The translations under genes were made by a program, and so were the position numbers. A stretch of DNA of 64,000 nucleotides from Alcanivorax sp. GTDB lineage: Bacteria; Pseudomonadota; Gammaproteobacteria; Pseudomonadales; Alcanivoracaceae. The stretch covers positions 54,502-118,501 of the forward strand of contig NZ_PBSH01000042.1 of the NCBI RefSeq assembly GCF_002726155.1, given 5' to 3'. Positions 53,430-64,000 of this stretch are shown here, one piece after another. The notes beneath the pieces are model-generated. The model had not been told where the DNA came from. It worked only from the letters and a program-made list of their open reading frames with translations, and ran no database searches. Positions within the stretch are counted from its first letter, which is position 1, and every line of letters starts with the position of its first letter.

Positions 53430-54140
53430 TTAATCAGGCACAAACACATACCCCACACCCCAGACCGTCTGGATGTAGCGGGGTTTGGAGGGGTCGTCTT
53501 CGAGCAGGCGGCGCAGGCGTGATACCTGCACATCGATGGAACGCTCCATGGCCGACCACTCGCGACCCCGGGCCAGGCTCATCAGCTTGTCACGGGTAAG
53601 CGGCTCGCGGGGGTTCTGCAGCAGTGCCTTGAGTACAGCAAATTCCCCGGTAGTCAGGCTTTGCGGATCACCATCACGGGTCAGGGTGCGGTTGGCCAGA
53701 TCCAGAATCCAGGGGCCAAACGTCACCGACCCTTCTTCCTTACTGGGCGCCCCGGGCAGCTCGCGCACATGGCGGCGCAGCACCGCGCGGATACGGGCAT
53801 CCAGTTCCTTGGGGTTGAACGGCTTGGGCAGGTAGTCATCGGCGCCGGCATCCAGGCCTTCAATGCGCTCGGCATCATCGCCCTTGGCGGTGAGCATGAT
53901 GATCGGCATAACGTTCTCGGCCTCACGCAGGCGACGGCAGATCGACAGGCCATCTTCCCCCGGCAGCATCAGGTCCAGCACCATCAGGGAATACAGTTCG
54001 CGGGACAGGGCACGGTCCATCTGCTCGGCATCGCCCACCGCCTTTACGGTATAACCGGCTTCTTCCAGAAACCGTTGCAGCAGGCTACGCAGTCGCGCAT
54101 CGTCATCCACGACCAGAATCTTGTCTTGTTGTTCGCTCAC
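53430..54140 (-). CDS. ompR: Osmolarity response regulator OmpR
   Basis: A 236-residue response regulator. The receiver domain has the phospho-Asp56 (LMVLDLMLPGEDGL) and Lys in LPKPFNP. A C-terminal winged helix (EFAVLKALLQNPREPLTRDKLMSLARGREWSAMERSIDVQVSRLRRLLE in segments) fits the OmpR branch. It is divergent from the RND operon and forms an operon with envZ. Confidence 0.96.
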   Translation of the reverse strand: MSEQQDKILVVDDDARLRSLLQRFLEEAGYTVKAVGDAEQMDRALSRELYSLMVLDLMLPGEDGLSICRRLREAENVMPIIMLTAKGDDAERIEGLDAGADDYLPKPFNPKELDARIRAVLRRHVRELPGAPSKEEGSVTFGPWILDLANRTLTRDGDPQSLTTGEFAVLKALLQNPREPLTRDKLMSLARGREWSAMERSIDVQVSRLRRLLEDDPSKPRYIQTVWGVGYVFVPD

Positions 54141-54308
54141 AGCACCTCCGAAGGTTTACTGGTCCCTGATTTACGCGTTGTGGTCCGAACGTGCAAGAAA
54201 ATGGCACGAAGAGATTGTATAAAAACATTGCCAACGTGGAAGATAGGCACTGCTATAAGAACACGTTACAGTATCCGGCTGAGAATCATTATCAATAAAG
54301 GACTTCCC

Positions 54309-55640
54309 TTGCGAGACCGCCTGAAACAACTTCCCCCGGTTGCCCGCGTTATTCTGGGCACGGTGCTGGCGATCATCCTGCTTGCCACATTCAAACCGTC
54401 CGCGCCCACCCGAGATATCGTGGACAACCATGCCCGGGTGCGGTTCGTGCTGGCCGACCCACAAGCGCGCTCGCCGCAGATTCAACTGTTTGGCCGGGTA
54501 CAATCCCCCCGGGCCGCGGGCCTGACCGCCGTGGTCACCGCCAACGTGGACAGCATCCCGGTGCGCGCTGGCAACCGGGTCACCGAAGGCCAATTACTGA
54601 TCCAGCTGGACGACACCGAAGCCGCCCTGGCCCGCGACCGTGCCAAAGCCACCCGCGACGAAGCCGCCGCCCAGCTGGAGACCACCCGACTGCGCTACCA
54701 GAGCGACAAGAAAAACCTGGCACTGGAAAAGAAGCTGGCCCAACTATCCACCGATAATCTGGAGCGCATCCAGTCCCTGCGTGAACGCAAGCTGGTGGCC
54801 CAGACCCAGCTGGACGAGGCCGAGCAAGCCCAGGCCCGGGCCGATCTGTCTCTCAGCCAGCGCCAGCTCAGTGTCAGCGACTTTGCGAACGAACTGGCCC
54901 GTATGGAAGCCCGTCTGGCCAGCGCCGAGGCGCAGCTGGAACAGGCAAAAATCGACCTGGCCCGCACTACCGTCAACGCGCCGTTCGACGGTACCGTGAC
55001 CCAGGTGAGCGTAGCCCCCGGCGAGCGGGTCCGCCCCGGCGAGCCGCTGATCGACCTGTTTGCCGACAGCGAACTGGAAGTGCGCGCCCAGATCCCCGAC
55101 CGTTATCTGCCTGCCGTACGGCAAGGCTTGATCGCCGGCGACCTGGCCGCCAGCACCCAGCTGGAAGGCCATACCCTGCCGCTGAAACTGAAGCGACTGG
55201 CCGGCGATGCCGCCGATGCCCGTGGCGGCATCGATGGCCTGTTCGCCTTTAGCGGTGACAGCGCCAAAGGGGCGCCCACGGCCGCACTGGGCCGCCCGCT
55301 GACCATCACCCTGACGCTGCCCGCCCAACCGCAATTGCTGGCGCTGCCAGCCACAGCCCTGCATGGTCTCAACCGGCTCTACCGCATCGACGCCGATGAC
55401 CATTTGCAACGGGTGGATGCCCATATCGTCGGCGAAGCCATCGACGGTGACGAGTCCCTGCTACTGTTACGCGCCGACAGCCTGACCGGTGGCGAACGCA
55501 TCATGACAACCCAACTGCCCCAGGCCATCGTCGGGCTGCCGGTGGATCCACAGCCCGTACCCGGCAGTAACGCCGACACCGAAAGCAACACCCCCATAAC
55601 GGACGCAGACGCGGATAGCCAGGGCGGTGACAGTGAGTGA
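54309..55640 (+). CDS. RND efflux periplasmic adaptor
   Basis: A 443-residue membrane-fusion protein starting with one membrane segment (VARVILGTVLAIILLATF). The lipoyl half (VDSIPVRAGNRVTEGQLLIQLDD), a long helical hairpin and the second half (VNAPFDGTVTQVSVAPGERVRPGEPLIDLF) are in order. The likely start is TTG at 54309, after AAAGGACTTCCC, since the open frame before it runs over the ompR gene. It overlaps the permease gene. Divergent from ompR. Confidence 0.88.
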   Translation: MRDRLKQLPPVARVILGTVLAIILLATFKPSAPTRDIVDNHARVRFVLADPQARSPQIQLFGRVQSPRAAGLTAVVTANVDSIPVRAGNRVTEGQLLIQLDDTEAALARDRAKATRDEAAAQLETTRLRYQSDKKNLALEKKLAQLSTDNLERIQSLRERKLVAQTQLDEAEQAQARADLSLSQRQLSVSDFANELARMEARLASAEAQLEQAKIDLARTTVNAPFDGTVTQVSVAPGERVRPGEPLIDLFADSELEVRAQIPDRYLPAVRQGLIAGDLAASTQLEGHTLPLKLKRLAGDAADARGGIDGLFAFSGDSAKGAPTAALGRPLTITLTLPAQPQLLALPATALHGLNRLYRIDADDHLQRVDAHIVGEAIDGDESLLLLRADSLTGGERIMTTQLPQAIVGLPVDPQPVPGSNADTESNTPITDADADSQGGDSE

Positions 55641-58600
55641 GTCGCGGGGCCTGATCGCCAGCTTTACCGAGCACAAGGTTGCCTCCAACCTGCTGATGAT
55701 CCTGATGATCATGCTCGGGGTACTGGGCCTGACTCGCTTGAACACCCAGCTGTTCCCGGATTTTGACTTCGAATACGTCACCGTCACCATCCCCTGGCGC
55801 GGCGCCAGCCCGGAAGATGTGCAACGCTCCATCACCATTCCCGTGGAGCAGGCACTGAAAACCCTGCCCAACACCCGCAAGCTGATTGCCCGCTCCCAGC
55901 AGGGCGCCAGCGCCATTTTTATTGAGCTGGAAGACGGCAGCGATCTGGGCCTGGCCCTGGATGAAGTGCGCCAGCGCATCGACTCGATTCGCAACCTGCC
56001 CCAGGACGCCGAGCGGCCGGTGATTCAGAAAATCACCCGCTATTCGCTGGTCACCTCGATTCTGGTATCCACAGAAAACGGCAGCCGGGAAGAGCTGCGC
56101 CCGCTGGTGCGGGAAATGGAGGATGAACTGCTGGCACTGGGGGTCGGCAAAGTGGAGTTCATAGGCCTGCCGGAAGAGGAAATGGCCATTCAGGTGCCCA
56201 GCAGCACCCTGCATGATCTGGGCATGACCCTGGGGCAGATCGGCGACAAGGTACGCAGCTTCAGCCAGGACACCCCCGCCGGCACCGTGGGCCGCGACGA
56301 CGCCGCCAAGCAACTGCGGGCGCTGGGCCAACGCCGTGACGAAAAGGCCTTTGCCGAGCTCCCCCTGATTACCACCGCCGACGGCCAGCAGCTGAGTCTG
56401 GGCGATGTGGCCATCATCGAACGACGGGCACGGGATGACCAGGCCACCCTCACCTTCGAAGGCAAACCCGCCATCGAACTACAGGTGATGCGCGGCGAAG
56501 ACGACGACATGCTCGACTTGGCCGACAAGGTTCGTACCTGGGGAGGCGAATACGCGCATTCGCTGCCCGATGGCGTCAAGATGACGTTCTATTTCGAGGC
56601 CTGGAAACACGTGCAGGAGCGCATTTCCACCCTGCTCTGGAATGGCATTTCCGGCCTGGTGCTGGTGATCCTCACCCTCTATTTTTTCCTCAATGCGCGG
56701 GTCGCCTGGTGGGTCACCGTGGGGATTCCGGTGTCCTTCATGGCCACCCTCGGCATCCTCTGGGCGTTTGGCGGCACCATCAACATGATCAGCCTGTTCG
56801 GCCTGATTCTGGCCCTGGGGCTGATCGTCGATGACGCCATCGTGGTGGGCGAAGACACCCTCACCCACCTGCAACAGGGCGAATCTGCCCAGCGTGCAGC
56901 CCTGGGCGGGGCCCGGCGCATGTTCTGGCCCGTGGTGGCGTCGTCCACCACCACCATCGCCGCCTTCCTGCCACTGGGAATGATGGGCGGCGCAATGGGC
57001 AAGATATCGTTCGATATTCCCTTCGTGATGATCTGCGTGATTCTCGCCTCACTATTGGAATGCTTCCTGGTGATGCCCGGGCATTTGCACCACAGCTTCC
57101 GCGGCATCGAGGTCAAGGCCAGCGGCCTGCGCGAGCGCATCGACATCGGCTTCAACCGCTTCCGGGATGAGCGCTTCCGGCCCCTGGTGGAATGGTCCGT
57201 TACCCACCGCAAGCTGGTCAGTGTGTCCGCCGTCTGCGCCTTCGTTCTTGCCCTGTCGCTGGTATCCACCGGCTGGCTCAAGTTCACCTTCTTCCCGCCG
57301 GTAGATGGCGATCAACTGCGCGCCGTGGCGGAATTCTCCTCCGGCACCGACAAGCAACAGGTGGACGACTTCCTCGCCGAGCTGGAACGCACGCTGGAAG
57401 AGACCAACGAGGAACTGGGCGGGCATCTGGTCCATACCATTATCAGCCACCACGGCGCCGCCGCCGGTTTCCCTAACATCGGCGGCCGCCAGGACAAGTT
57501 CGGTGACGAATACGGCACCCTGGTAGTCGAGGTCTACACCGGTTCGGACCGGGACATCTCCAACGACCAGTTGATTGATGCCTGGCGCGAAAGACTGGCC
57601 ATGCCCGCGGGGCTGGATCAACTCACCATTTCCCAGGCCGAAGCCGGCCCCCCGGGCAAACCCATTGAGGTAAAACTCACTGGCAGCGACGCCGCTACCC
57701 TGAAAGCCGCCTCACTGGCGTTGCAGGAACGCCTTGAGCAGTTCACCGGCGTCAGCAACGTGGACGATGATCTTCCTTACGGCAAGGAACAGCTCACCTT
57801 CCAGCTCACCGCTCAGGGTCGTGCCCTGGGGCTAACCCTCAGCGACGTGGCCAGCCAGCTACGGGGCGCCTTCGACGGCAGCCTCGCGCAGCTCTACAAC
57901 GAAGAAGACGAGGAAGTGGAAGTGCGGGTGATGCTGCCTGACAGTGAGCGCCGGCGCTTCAGCGCCCTTGAGCGCCTGCCCATCATCACCAACCAGGGCG
58001 AAGCCATTCCGCTTCGCGACGTGGTCACCTTTGACGCTCGCAAGGGCGTGGACCTGCTGCGCCGGGTCGACGGCGAATTGGCCGCCACCGTGTACGCCGA
58101 CCTGGATCCCGAACAGGGCAACGCCAACGAGATCATCGCCACCCTTAACGAAGGCATCCTTCCGGAACTGAAAAGCCGCTACGGCATCGGCGTGGGCTAC
58201 GAAGGCAAGTTGCAGGAGCAGGCTGAAAACCTGCGGGACCTGGCCACCGGCGCCCTGCTCGGGCTGGCAATTATCTACATCGTGCTGGCCTGGGTATTCA
58301 GCTCCTACTCCTGGCCCATAGCGATCATGACCGCCATTTTCTTCGGCCTCACCGGCGCGGTGATCGGGCATATTTTCACGGCACCGTTTGGCATCAAGTT
58401 CTCCATGTTCTCGGCCATGGGCCTGTTCGGCCTATCCGGCATTATCGTCAACGACTCCATCGTGTTGGTGAGTTTCTATCAACAGTTGGTCGCCGAAGGC
58501 ATGGAGCGCTTCCAGGCCATCACTGAAGCCTGTGTACGGCGCCTGCGCGCGGTACTGTTGACCTCGATCACCACAGTCGCCGGCCTCACTCCAATCCTGT

Positions 58601-59244
58601 TCGAAAGCTCACTGCAGGCCCAGTTCCTCAAACCCATGGCCGTGAGCCTGGTGTTCGGCCTGCTGTTCGGCACCGGGCTGATCCTGCTGGTCGTGCCCGC
58701 CATGCTGATGCTGATCGAGGAACAGCGCGACCGCGTTCAGGGACTCGGCCGCCACCTGGCGCCGCACAACTGGGGCACCCTGCTGCAACGAGCCTGGCGC
58801 TTTGACCCCAGCCACCACCGCCAACAACCCGGCCCCCAGGGGCTGGGCGGCAACCTTTGGTGGGCCATGCTGCTGGGCCCCTTCCTGCTGCTGAACGTGT
58901 TCGGCAACCTGCCCCTGCTCAAGGCAGCCGCCAGCGAAAACGCCAGCCTGCTGCTGCTCGCCCCCACCGGGATACTCTGGCTGCTGATGTTGGGGTTGGG
59001 GCTGGCCTTTCTGTGGTGCCTGTTCCGTCGCCGGCAGCTGGCGCTGACATTGGCACCGCGCTGGCTGCTGCTAACCGGGATCGGCAGCCTTGCCATTGCT
59101 GCCCTGGCACCGCTGGCGGGCCATCACGGCGACCTGCTGGCCAACAGTTTCTGGGCACTGGCCCGGTGGACGCTGGTCACCACCCTGATTGTGTTGCCCA
59201 TTCTGCTCTGGGGGCGGCGCAGCGCCCACACGCTCACCCGGTAA
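55627..59244 (+). CDS. RND efflux permease with extra C-terminal membrane domain
   Basis: A 1205-residue proton antiporter of the HAE1/AcrB family. The proton relay GLIVDDAIVVGED is intact, and the family segments TIPVEQALKTLPNTRKL and SGIIVNDSIVLVS are present. The usual protein ends near residue 1030; this one continues with ~175 residues carrying four more hydrophobic segments (about 1075-1092, 1108-1133, 1146-1165, 1178-1196). It starts with GTG at 55627 inside the adaptor gene (14-bp overlap), so coupled. Its substrate is unknown. Confidence 0.92.
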   Translation: MTVSESRGLIASFTEHKVASNLLMILMIMLGVLGLTRLNTQLFPDFDFEYVTVTIPWRGASPEDVQRSITIPVEQALKTLPNTRKLIARSQQGASAIFIELEDGSDLGLALDEVRQRIDSIRNLPQDAERPVIQKITRYSLVTSILVSTENGSREELRPLVREMEDELLALGVGKVEFIGLPEEEMAIQVPSSTLHDLGMTLGQIGDKVRSFSQDTPAGTVGRDDAAKQLRALGQRRDEKAFAELPLITTADGQQLSLGDVAIIERRARDDQATLTFEGKPAIELQVMRGEDDDMLDLADKVRTWGGEYAHSLPDGVKMTFYFEAWKHVQERISTLLWNGISGLVLVILTLYFFLNARVAWWVTVGIPVSFMATLGILWAFGGTINMISLFGLILALGLIVDDAIVVGEDTLTHLQQGESAQRAALGGARRMFWPVVASSTTTIAAFLPLGMMGGAMGKISFDIPFVMICVILASLLECFLVMPGHLHHSFRGIEVKASGLRERIDIGFNRFRDERFRPLVEWSVTHRKLVSVSAVCAFVLALSLVSTGWLKFTFFPPVDGDQLRAVAEFSSGTDKQQVDDFLAELERTLEETNEELGGHLVHTIISHHGAAAGFPNIGGRQDKFGDEYGTLVVEVYTGSDRDISNDQLIDAWRERLAMPAGLDQLTISQAEAGPPGKPIEVKLTGSDAATLKAASLALQERLEQFTGVSNVDDDLPYGKEQLTFQLTAQGRALGLTLSDVASQLRGAFDGSLAQLYNEEDEEVEVRVMLPDSERRRFSALERLPIITNQGEAIPLRDVVTFDARKGVDLLRRVDGELAATVYADLDPEQGNANEIIATLNEGILPELKSRYGIGVGYEGKLQEQAENLRDLATGALLGLAIIYIVLAWVFSSYSWPIAIMTAIFFGLTGAVIGHIFTAPFGIKFSMFSAMGLFGLSGIIVNDSIVLVSFYQQLVAEGMERFQAITEACVRRLRAVLLTSITTVAGLTPILFESSLQAQFLKPMAVSLVFGLLFGTGLILLVVPAMLMLIEEQRDRVQGLGRHLAPHNWGTLLQRAWRFDPSHHRQQPGPQGLGGNLWWAMLLGPFLLLNVFGNLPLLKAAASENASLLLLAPTGILWLLMLGLGLAFLWCLFRRRQLALTLAPRWLLLTGIGSLAIAALAPLAGHHGDLLANSFWALARWTLVTTLIVLPILLWGRRSAHTLTR

Positions 59245-59381
59245 GCTGCCCCATTACGGCACCCATGTGCCACAATTCGACAGCTTACCTTTTAAGCCGT
59301 CGCTGGTATGATTCGCGATTGGATCGAGACACATATAAAAATACAGCCGTATGGGATCAATAGCGGCTTGAGGAGAGCAAC

Positions 59382-59744
59382 ATGGCCAAAATTCTTGTGG
59401 TGGACGATTCCCCGACCCAGCTGACCAATCTGGTAAAGATTGTCCAGGGTCAGGGCCATGATGTCGTCACTGCCACCAATGGTATGGAAGGGATAGAAAA
59501 AGCCAAACAGGAACAGCCCGACCTGATCCTGATGGATGTGGTCATGCCGGAACTGAACGGCTTCCAGGCCACCCGCAAGATCACCCGCGACCCTGCCACA
59601 GAAAGCATTCCGGTGATTCTGGTCACCACCAAGGACCAGGAAACCGACAAGGTCTGGGGCGAACGCCAGGGCGCCTTCGGCTATGTGGTAAAACCGCCGG
59701 TGGAATCGGAACTGGTGGCCAAGATCAATGAAGCGCTGGGCTGA
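59382..59744 (+). CDS. pilH: PilH-like single-domain response regulator
   Basis: A 120-residue receiver domain alone. Phospho-Asp52 (LILMDVVMPELNG), the acidic pair DD at 8-9 and Lys in VVKPPVE are present. The segment TTKDQETDKVWGERQGA is characteristic of PilH of twitching-motility systems. The other pil chemotaxis genes are not nearby, so the name rests on sequence. A terminator follows. Confidence 0.8.
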   Translation: MAKILVVDDSPTQLTNLVKIVQGQGHDVVTATNGMEGIEKAKQEQPDLILMDVVMPELNGFQATRKITRDPATESIPVILVTTKDQETDKVWGERQGAFGYVVKPPVESELVAKINEALG

Positions 59745-59830
59745 GTCGTCGTCCGCGGCCTGTCGCGCGCGGTAACCGAACGTCCATGACCTGCGCCACA
59801 GCCACAGCCGCTTTTACAAGTCAATCTATC

Positions 59831-59868
59831 AACGACCGGATTCATTCCCTATGATTCCGGTCGTTTTG
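59831..59868 (+). terminator. Terminator after the PilH-like gene
   Basis: AACGACCGGA (59831-59840) pairs perfectly with TCCGGTCGTT (59856-59865), 15-nt loop, then a short T-run. Confidence 0.8.
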
Positions 59869-59926
59869 TATTTGAAGAACGCTTGCACGCAACAGGCTTG
59901 CAGGCCGCACGCCGTCAGGACATATC

Positions 59927-62302
<2,376 letters not shown>

Positions 62303-62406
62303 GCGGGGTGACTTCTCAGCGTCATTCTATTGCCCCATGATTGTCGGAATTCCGTCACACCCGCGGCCAGCCCCACACCCGGGCGGCCGCACGACAGGCC
62401 CCAAAC

Positions 62407-63969
62407 ATGAAGCATCTTGAACAGAGAATTCATGCCCTGCTGGATTCAGATGCCGCCGCCACCCTGGCTGGTATCCGTCGTGGCATCGAGAAAGAAAGCC
62501 TGCGCATCACCACTGATGGCACCCTGGCGCAAACCCCGCACCCCAAGGCGCTGGGCTCCGCACTGACTCACCCCTACATCACCACGGATTATTCCGAAGC
62601 GCTGCTGGAATTTATTACCCCGCCCAGCACCGAGCTGCACAAACCCATCGAGTTTCTCGAACAGCTCCACCGCTATGTGTATAGCCATATTGGTGATGAA
62701 GTGCTGTGGGTGAACTCCATGCCCTGCATGATCGGCAAGGACAGTGATGTACCCGTGGCGCAATACGGCAGCGCCAATGTGGGCCGCATGAAAACCGTCT
62801 ACCGCGAAGGTCTGGGCCACCGCTACGGTCGCAAGATGCAGACCATCGCCGGGATTCATTACAACTTTTCCTACCCGGAAGCATTCTGGAAACTGAACCA
62901 GCAATTGGAAGGCGACAGCGCACCGCTGCAGGATTACATTTCCCGTCGCTACTTCGACCTGACGCGCAATTTCCAGCGCTACTCCTGGTTGCTGGTTTAT
63001 CTGTTTGGTGCCTCACCGGCATTGTGCGCCTCTTTCCTGGCCGGCCGCGAGCACGATCTGCTGGAGCGTTTTGACCACTCCCTCTATCGCCCCCAGGCCA
63101 CCAGCCTGCGCATGAGCGATCTCGGCTACCAGAACAATGCCCAGTCTTCCCTGGCGATCAGCTACAACAACCTGGATGAGTACGTCAGCACGCTCACCCA
63201 TGCCATCAAGACGCCAGAACCGGCCTACGAGAAAATCGGTGTGAAGGTGGGCGATGACTACCGCCAGCTCAACACCAATATTCTGCAGATCGAGAACGAG
63301 TATTACTCGTCCATTCGCCCCAAGCGCACCATCAACCCGGGCGAGCGCCCCACCACGGCATTACAGGAACGAGGCGTGGAATACATCGAAATCCGCGCGC
63401 TGGACCTGAACCCGTTCGAACCCGTGGGCATCAACCAGCAGGAAATCCGTTTCCTGGATCTGTTCGCCACCTATTGTCTGCTGCGTGAATCGCCGCAACT
63501 GGAAAAATGCGACCTGCATGCCAGCAAGGAAAACCTGCGCAAGGTGGTCTACGACGGACGCAATACCGGCATAGAACTGTGCAACTGGGGCAAATCGGTG
63601 ACCCTGAAAGACTGGGCCACGGAAAAGCTGGAACAGATGCAGCCCATCGCCGAACTGTTCGACCGGGCCCACGGCGGCACCAACTATGCCGAGGCACTGG
63701 CGCATCAGCAGGAAAAAGTGGATAACCCGGACGCCACCCCATCCGCGCGCATTCTGGCAAAACTGGAGAGCCGCAATCAGGGCTTCTTCCAGTTCGCCAT
63801 GGATCAGGCCCTGGCCCACCGTGATCACTTCCTGTCCCGCCAGCGCTGCGACGCCACCAACCAGCGTCTGGAAGAACTGGCCGCCGATAGCCTGGCCGAA
63901 CAGGCCGCCGGGGAAGCCGCCGACCAGCAATCCTTCGAAGATTACCTGGCTGATTACTTCCGCGATTGA
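62407..63969 (+). CDS. gshA: Glutamate-cysteine ligase
   Basis: A 520-residue enzyme making gamma-glutamylcysteine, the first step of glutathione synthesis. Gammaproteobacterial GshA motifs are GIEKESLRIT, TDYSEALLEFITPP, VNSMPCM, AGIHYNFSYP and YIEIRALDLNPF. Length matches E. coli GshA (518). The ATG at 62407 is chosen by alignment to the family start; the ribosome site is weak (CCCAAAC). It may act with the SoxR and AhpD/DJ-1 genes in redox defence. Confidence 0.96.
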   Translation: MKHLEQRIHALLDSDAAATLAGIRRGIEKESLRITTDGTLAQTPHPKALGSALTHPYITTDYSEALLEFITPPSTELHKPIEFLEQLHRYVYSHIGDEVLWVNSMPCMIGKDSDVPVAQYGSANVGRMKTVYREGLGHRYGRKMQTIAGIHYNFSYPEAFWKLNQQLEGDSAPLQDYISRRYFDLTRNFQRYSWLLVYLFGASPALCASFLAGREHDLLERFDHSLYRPQATSLRMSDLGYQNNAQSSLAISYNNLDEYVSTLTHAIKTPEPAYEKIGVKVGDDYRQLNTNILQIENEYYSSIRPKRTINPGERPTTALQERGVEYIEIRALDLNPFEPVGINQQEIRFLDLFATYCLLRESPQLEKCDLHASKENLRKVVYDGRNTGIELCNWGKSVTLKDWATEKLEQMQPIAELFDRAHGGTNYAEALAHQQEKVDNPDATPSARILAKLESRNQGFFQFAMDQALAHRDHFLSRQRCDATNQRLEELAADSLAEQAAGEAADQQSFEDYLADYFRD

Positions 63970-64000
63970 CCGGCCAGCGGGGCTGCAGCGACTCCCCCCC

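Noticed and set aside
53661..54308. Upstream extension of the second RND adaptor frame
   Set aside because: It runs antisense over ompR and lacks a membrane-fusion N-terminus; the TTG at 54309 is the sensible start.

Overview
The window looks like chromosome from a GC-rich gammaproteobacterium, most probably a marine hydrocarbon degrader of the Alcanivorax type. This rests on an AlmA-like long-chain alkane monooxygenase, a second Baeyer-Villiger-type monooxygenase beside a ferritin-like diiron protein, and a gammaproteobacterial core (hemH, ybiT, nudE-yrfG-hslR-hslO-pckA, ompR-envZ, tex, gshA). No rRNA, tRNA, CRISPR array, phage or intact insertion sequence was recognised. The species assignment is inference.

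Layout. 0-8 kb: an RND efflux pump cut by the left edge, an AraC-type regulator, a two-gene ABC exporter, and soxR divergent from an FMN reductase. SoxR-type operators precede both the reductase and the RND adaptor, so this is a small redox-stress regulon. An NAD-type isocitrate dehydrogenase follows. 8.3-12.2 kb: an AT-richer patch of unfamiliar secreted proteins and lipoproteins, one with MORN-like repeats, carrying two near-identical 23-bp repeats. 12.3-17.2 kb: hemH, a thioesterase, a coiled-coil lipoprotein, the ABC-F protein YbiT, a DUF1244 gene and a 30-bp perfect inverted repeat of REP type. 17.3-26.2 kb: a choice-of-anchor I lipoprotein, then a redox cluster (BVMO with a histone-like N-terminal tail, ferritin-like protein, TetR regulator, DUF4282 protein, nitronate monooxygenase, AlmA).

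26.3-40 kb: an alpha/beta hydrolase, cysQ, nudE, yrfG, hslR, hslO, pckA in the order known from enterobacteria, a type II NADH dehydrogenase behind a promoter covered by a perfect palindrome, a 3D-domain lipoprotein, a BrkB-family protein, a KtrA/KtrB potassium system and an MltB-type transglycosylase. 40-51.5 kb: a MocR regulator divergent from a secreted DJ-1/PfpI protein and an AhpD-like protein, a PQQ-type sugar dehydrogenase, a 918-residue HExxH peptidase fused to an outer-membrane barrel, a CocE-type lipoprotein hydrolase, a VOC protein, an MFS transporter and a small outer-membrane barrel. 52-64 kb: ompR-envZ divergent from a second RND system whose permease has an extra C-terminal membrane domain, a PilH-like response regulator, tex and gshA.

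The most unusual items are the peptidase-barrel fusion, the lipoprotein patch with its shared repeat, the BVMO with a lysine-rich tail, the palindrome over the NADH dehydrogenase promoter, and the extended RND permease. All calls come from reading sequence and translation; no database search was run.
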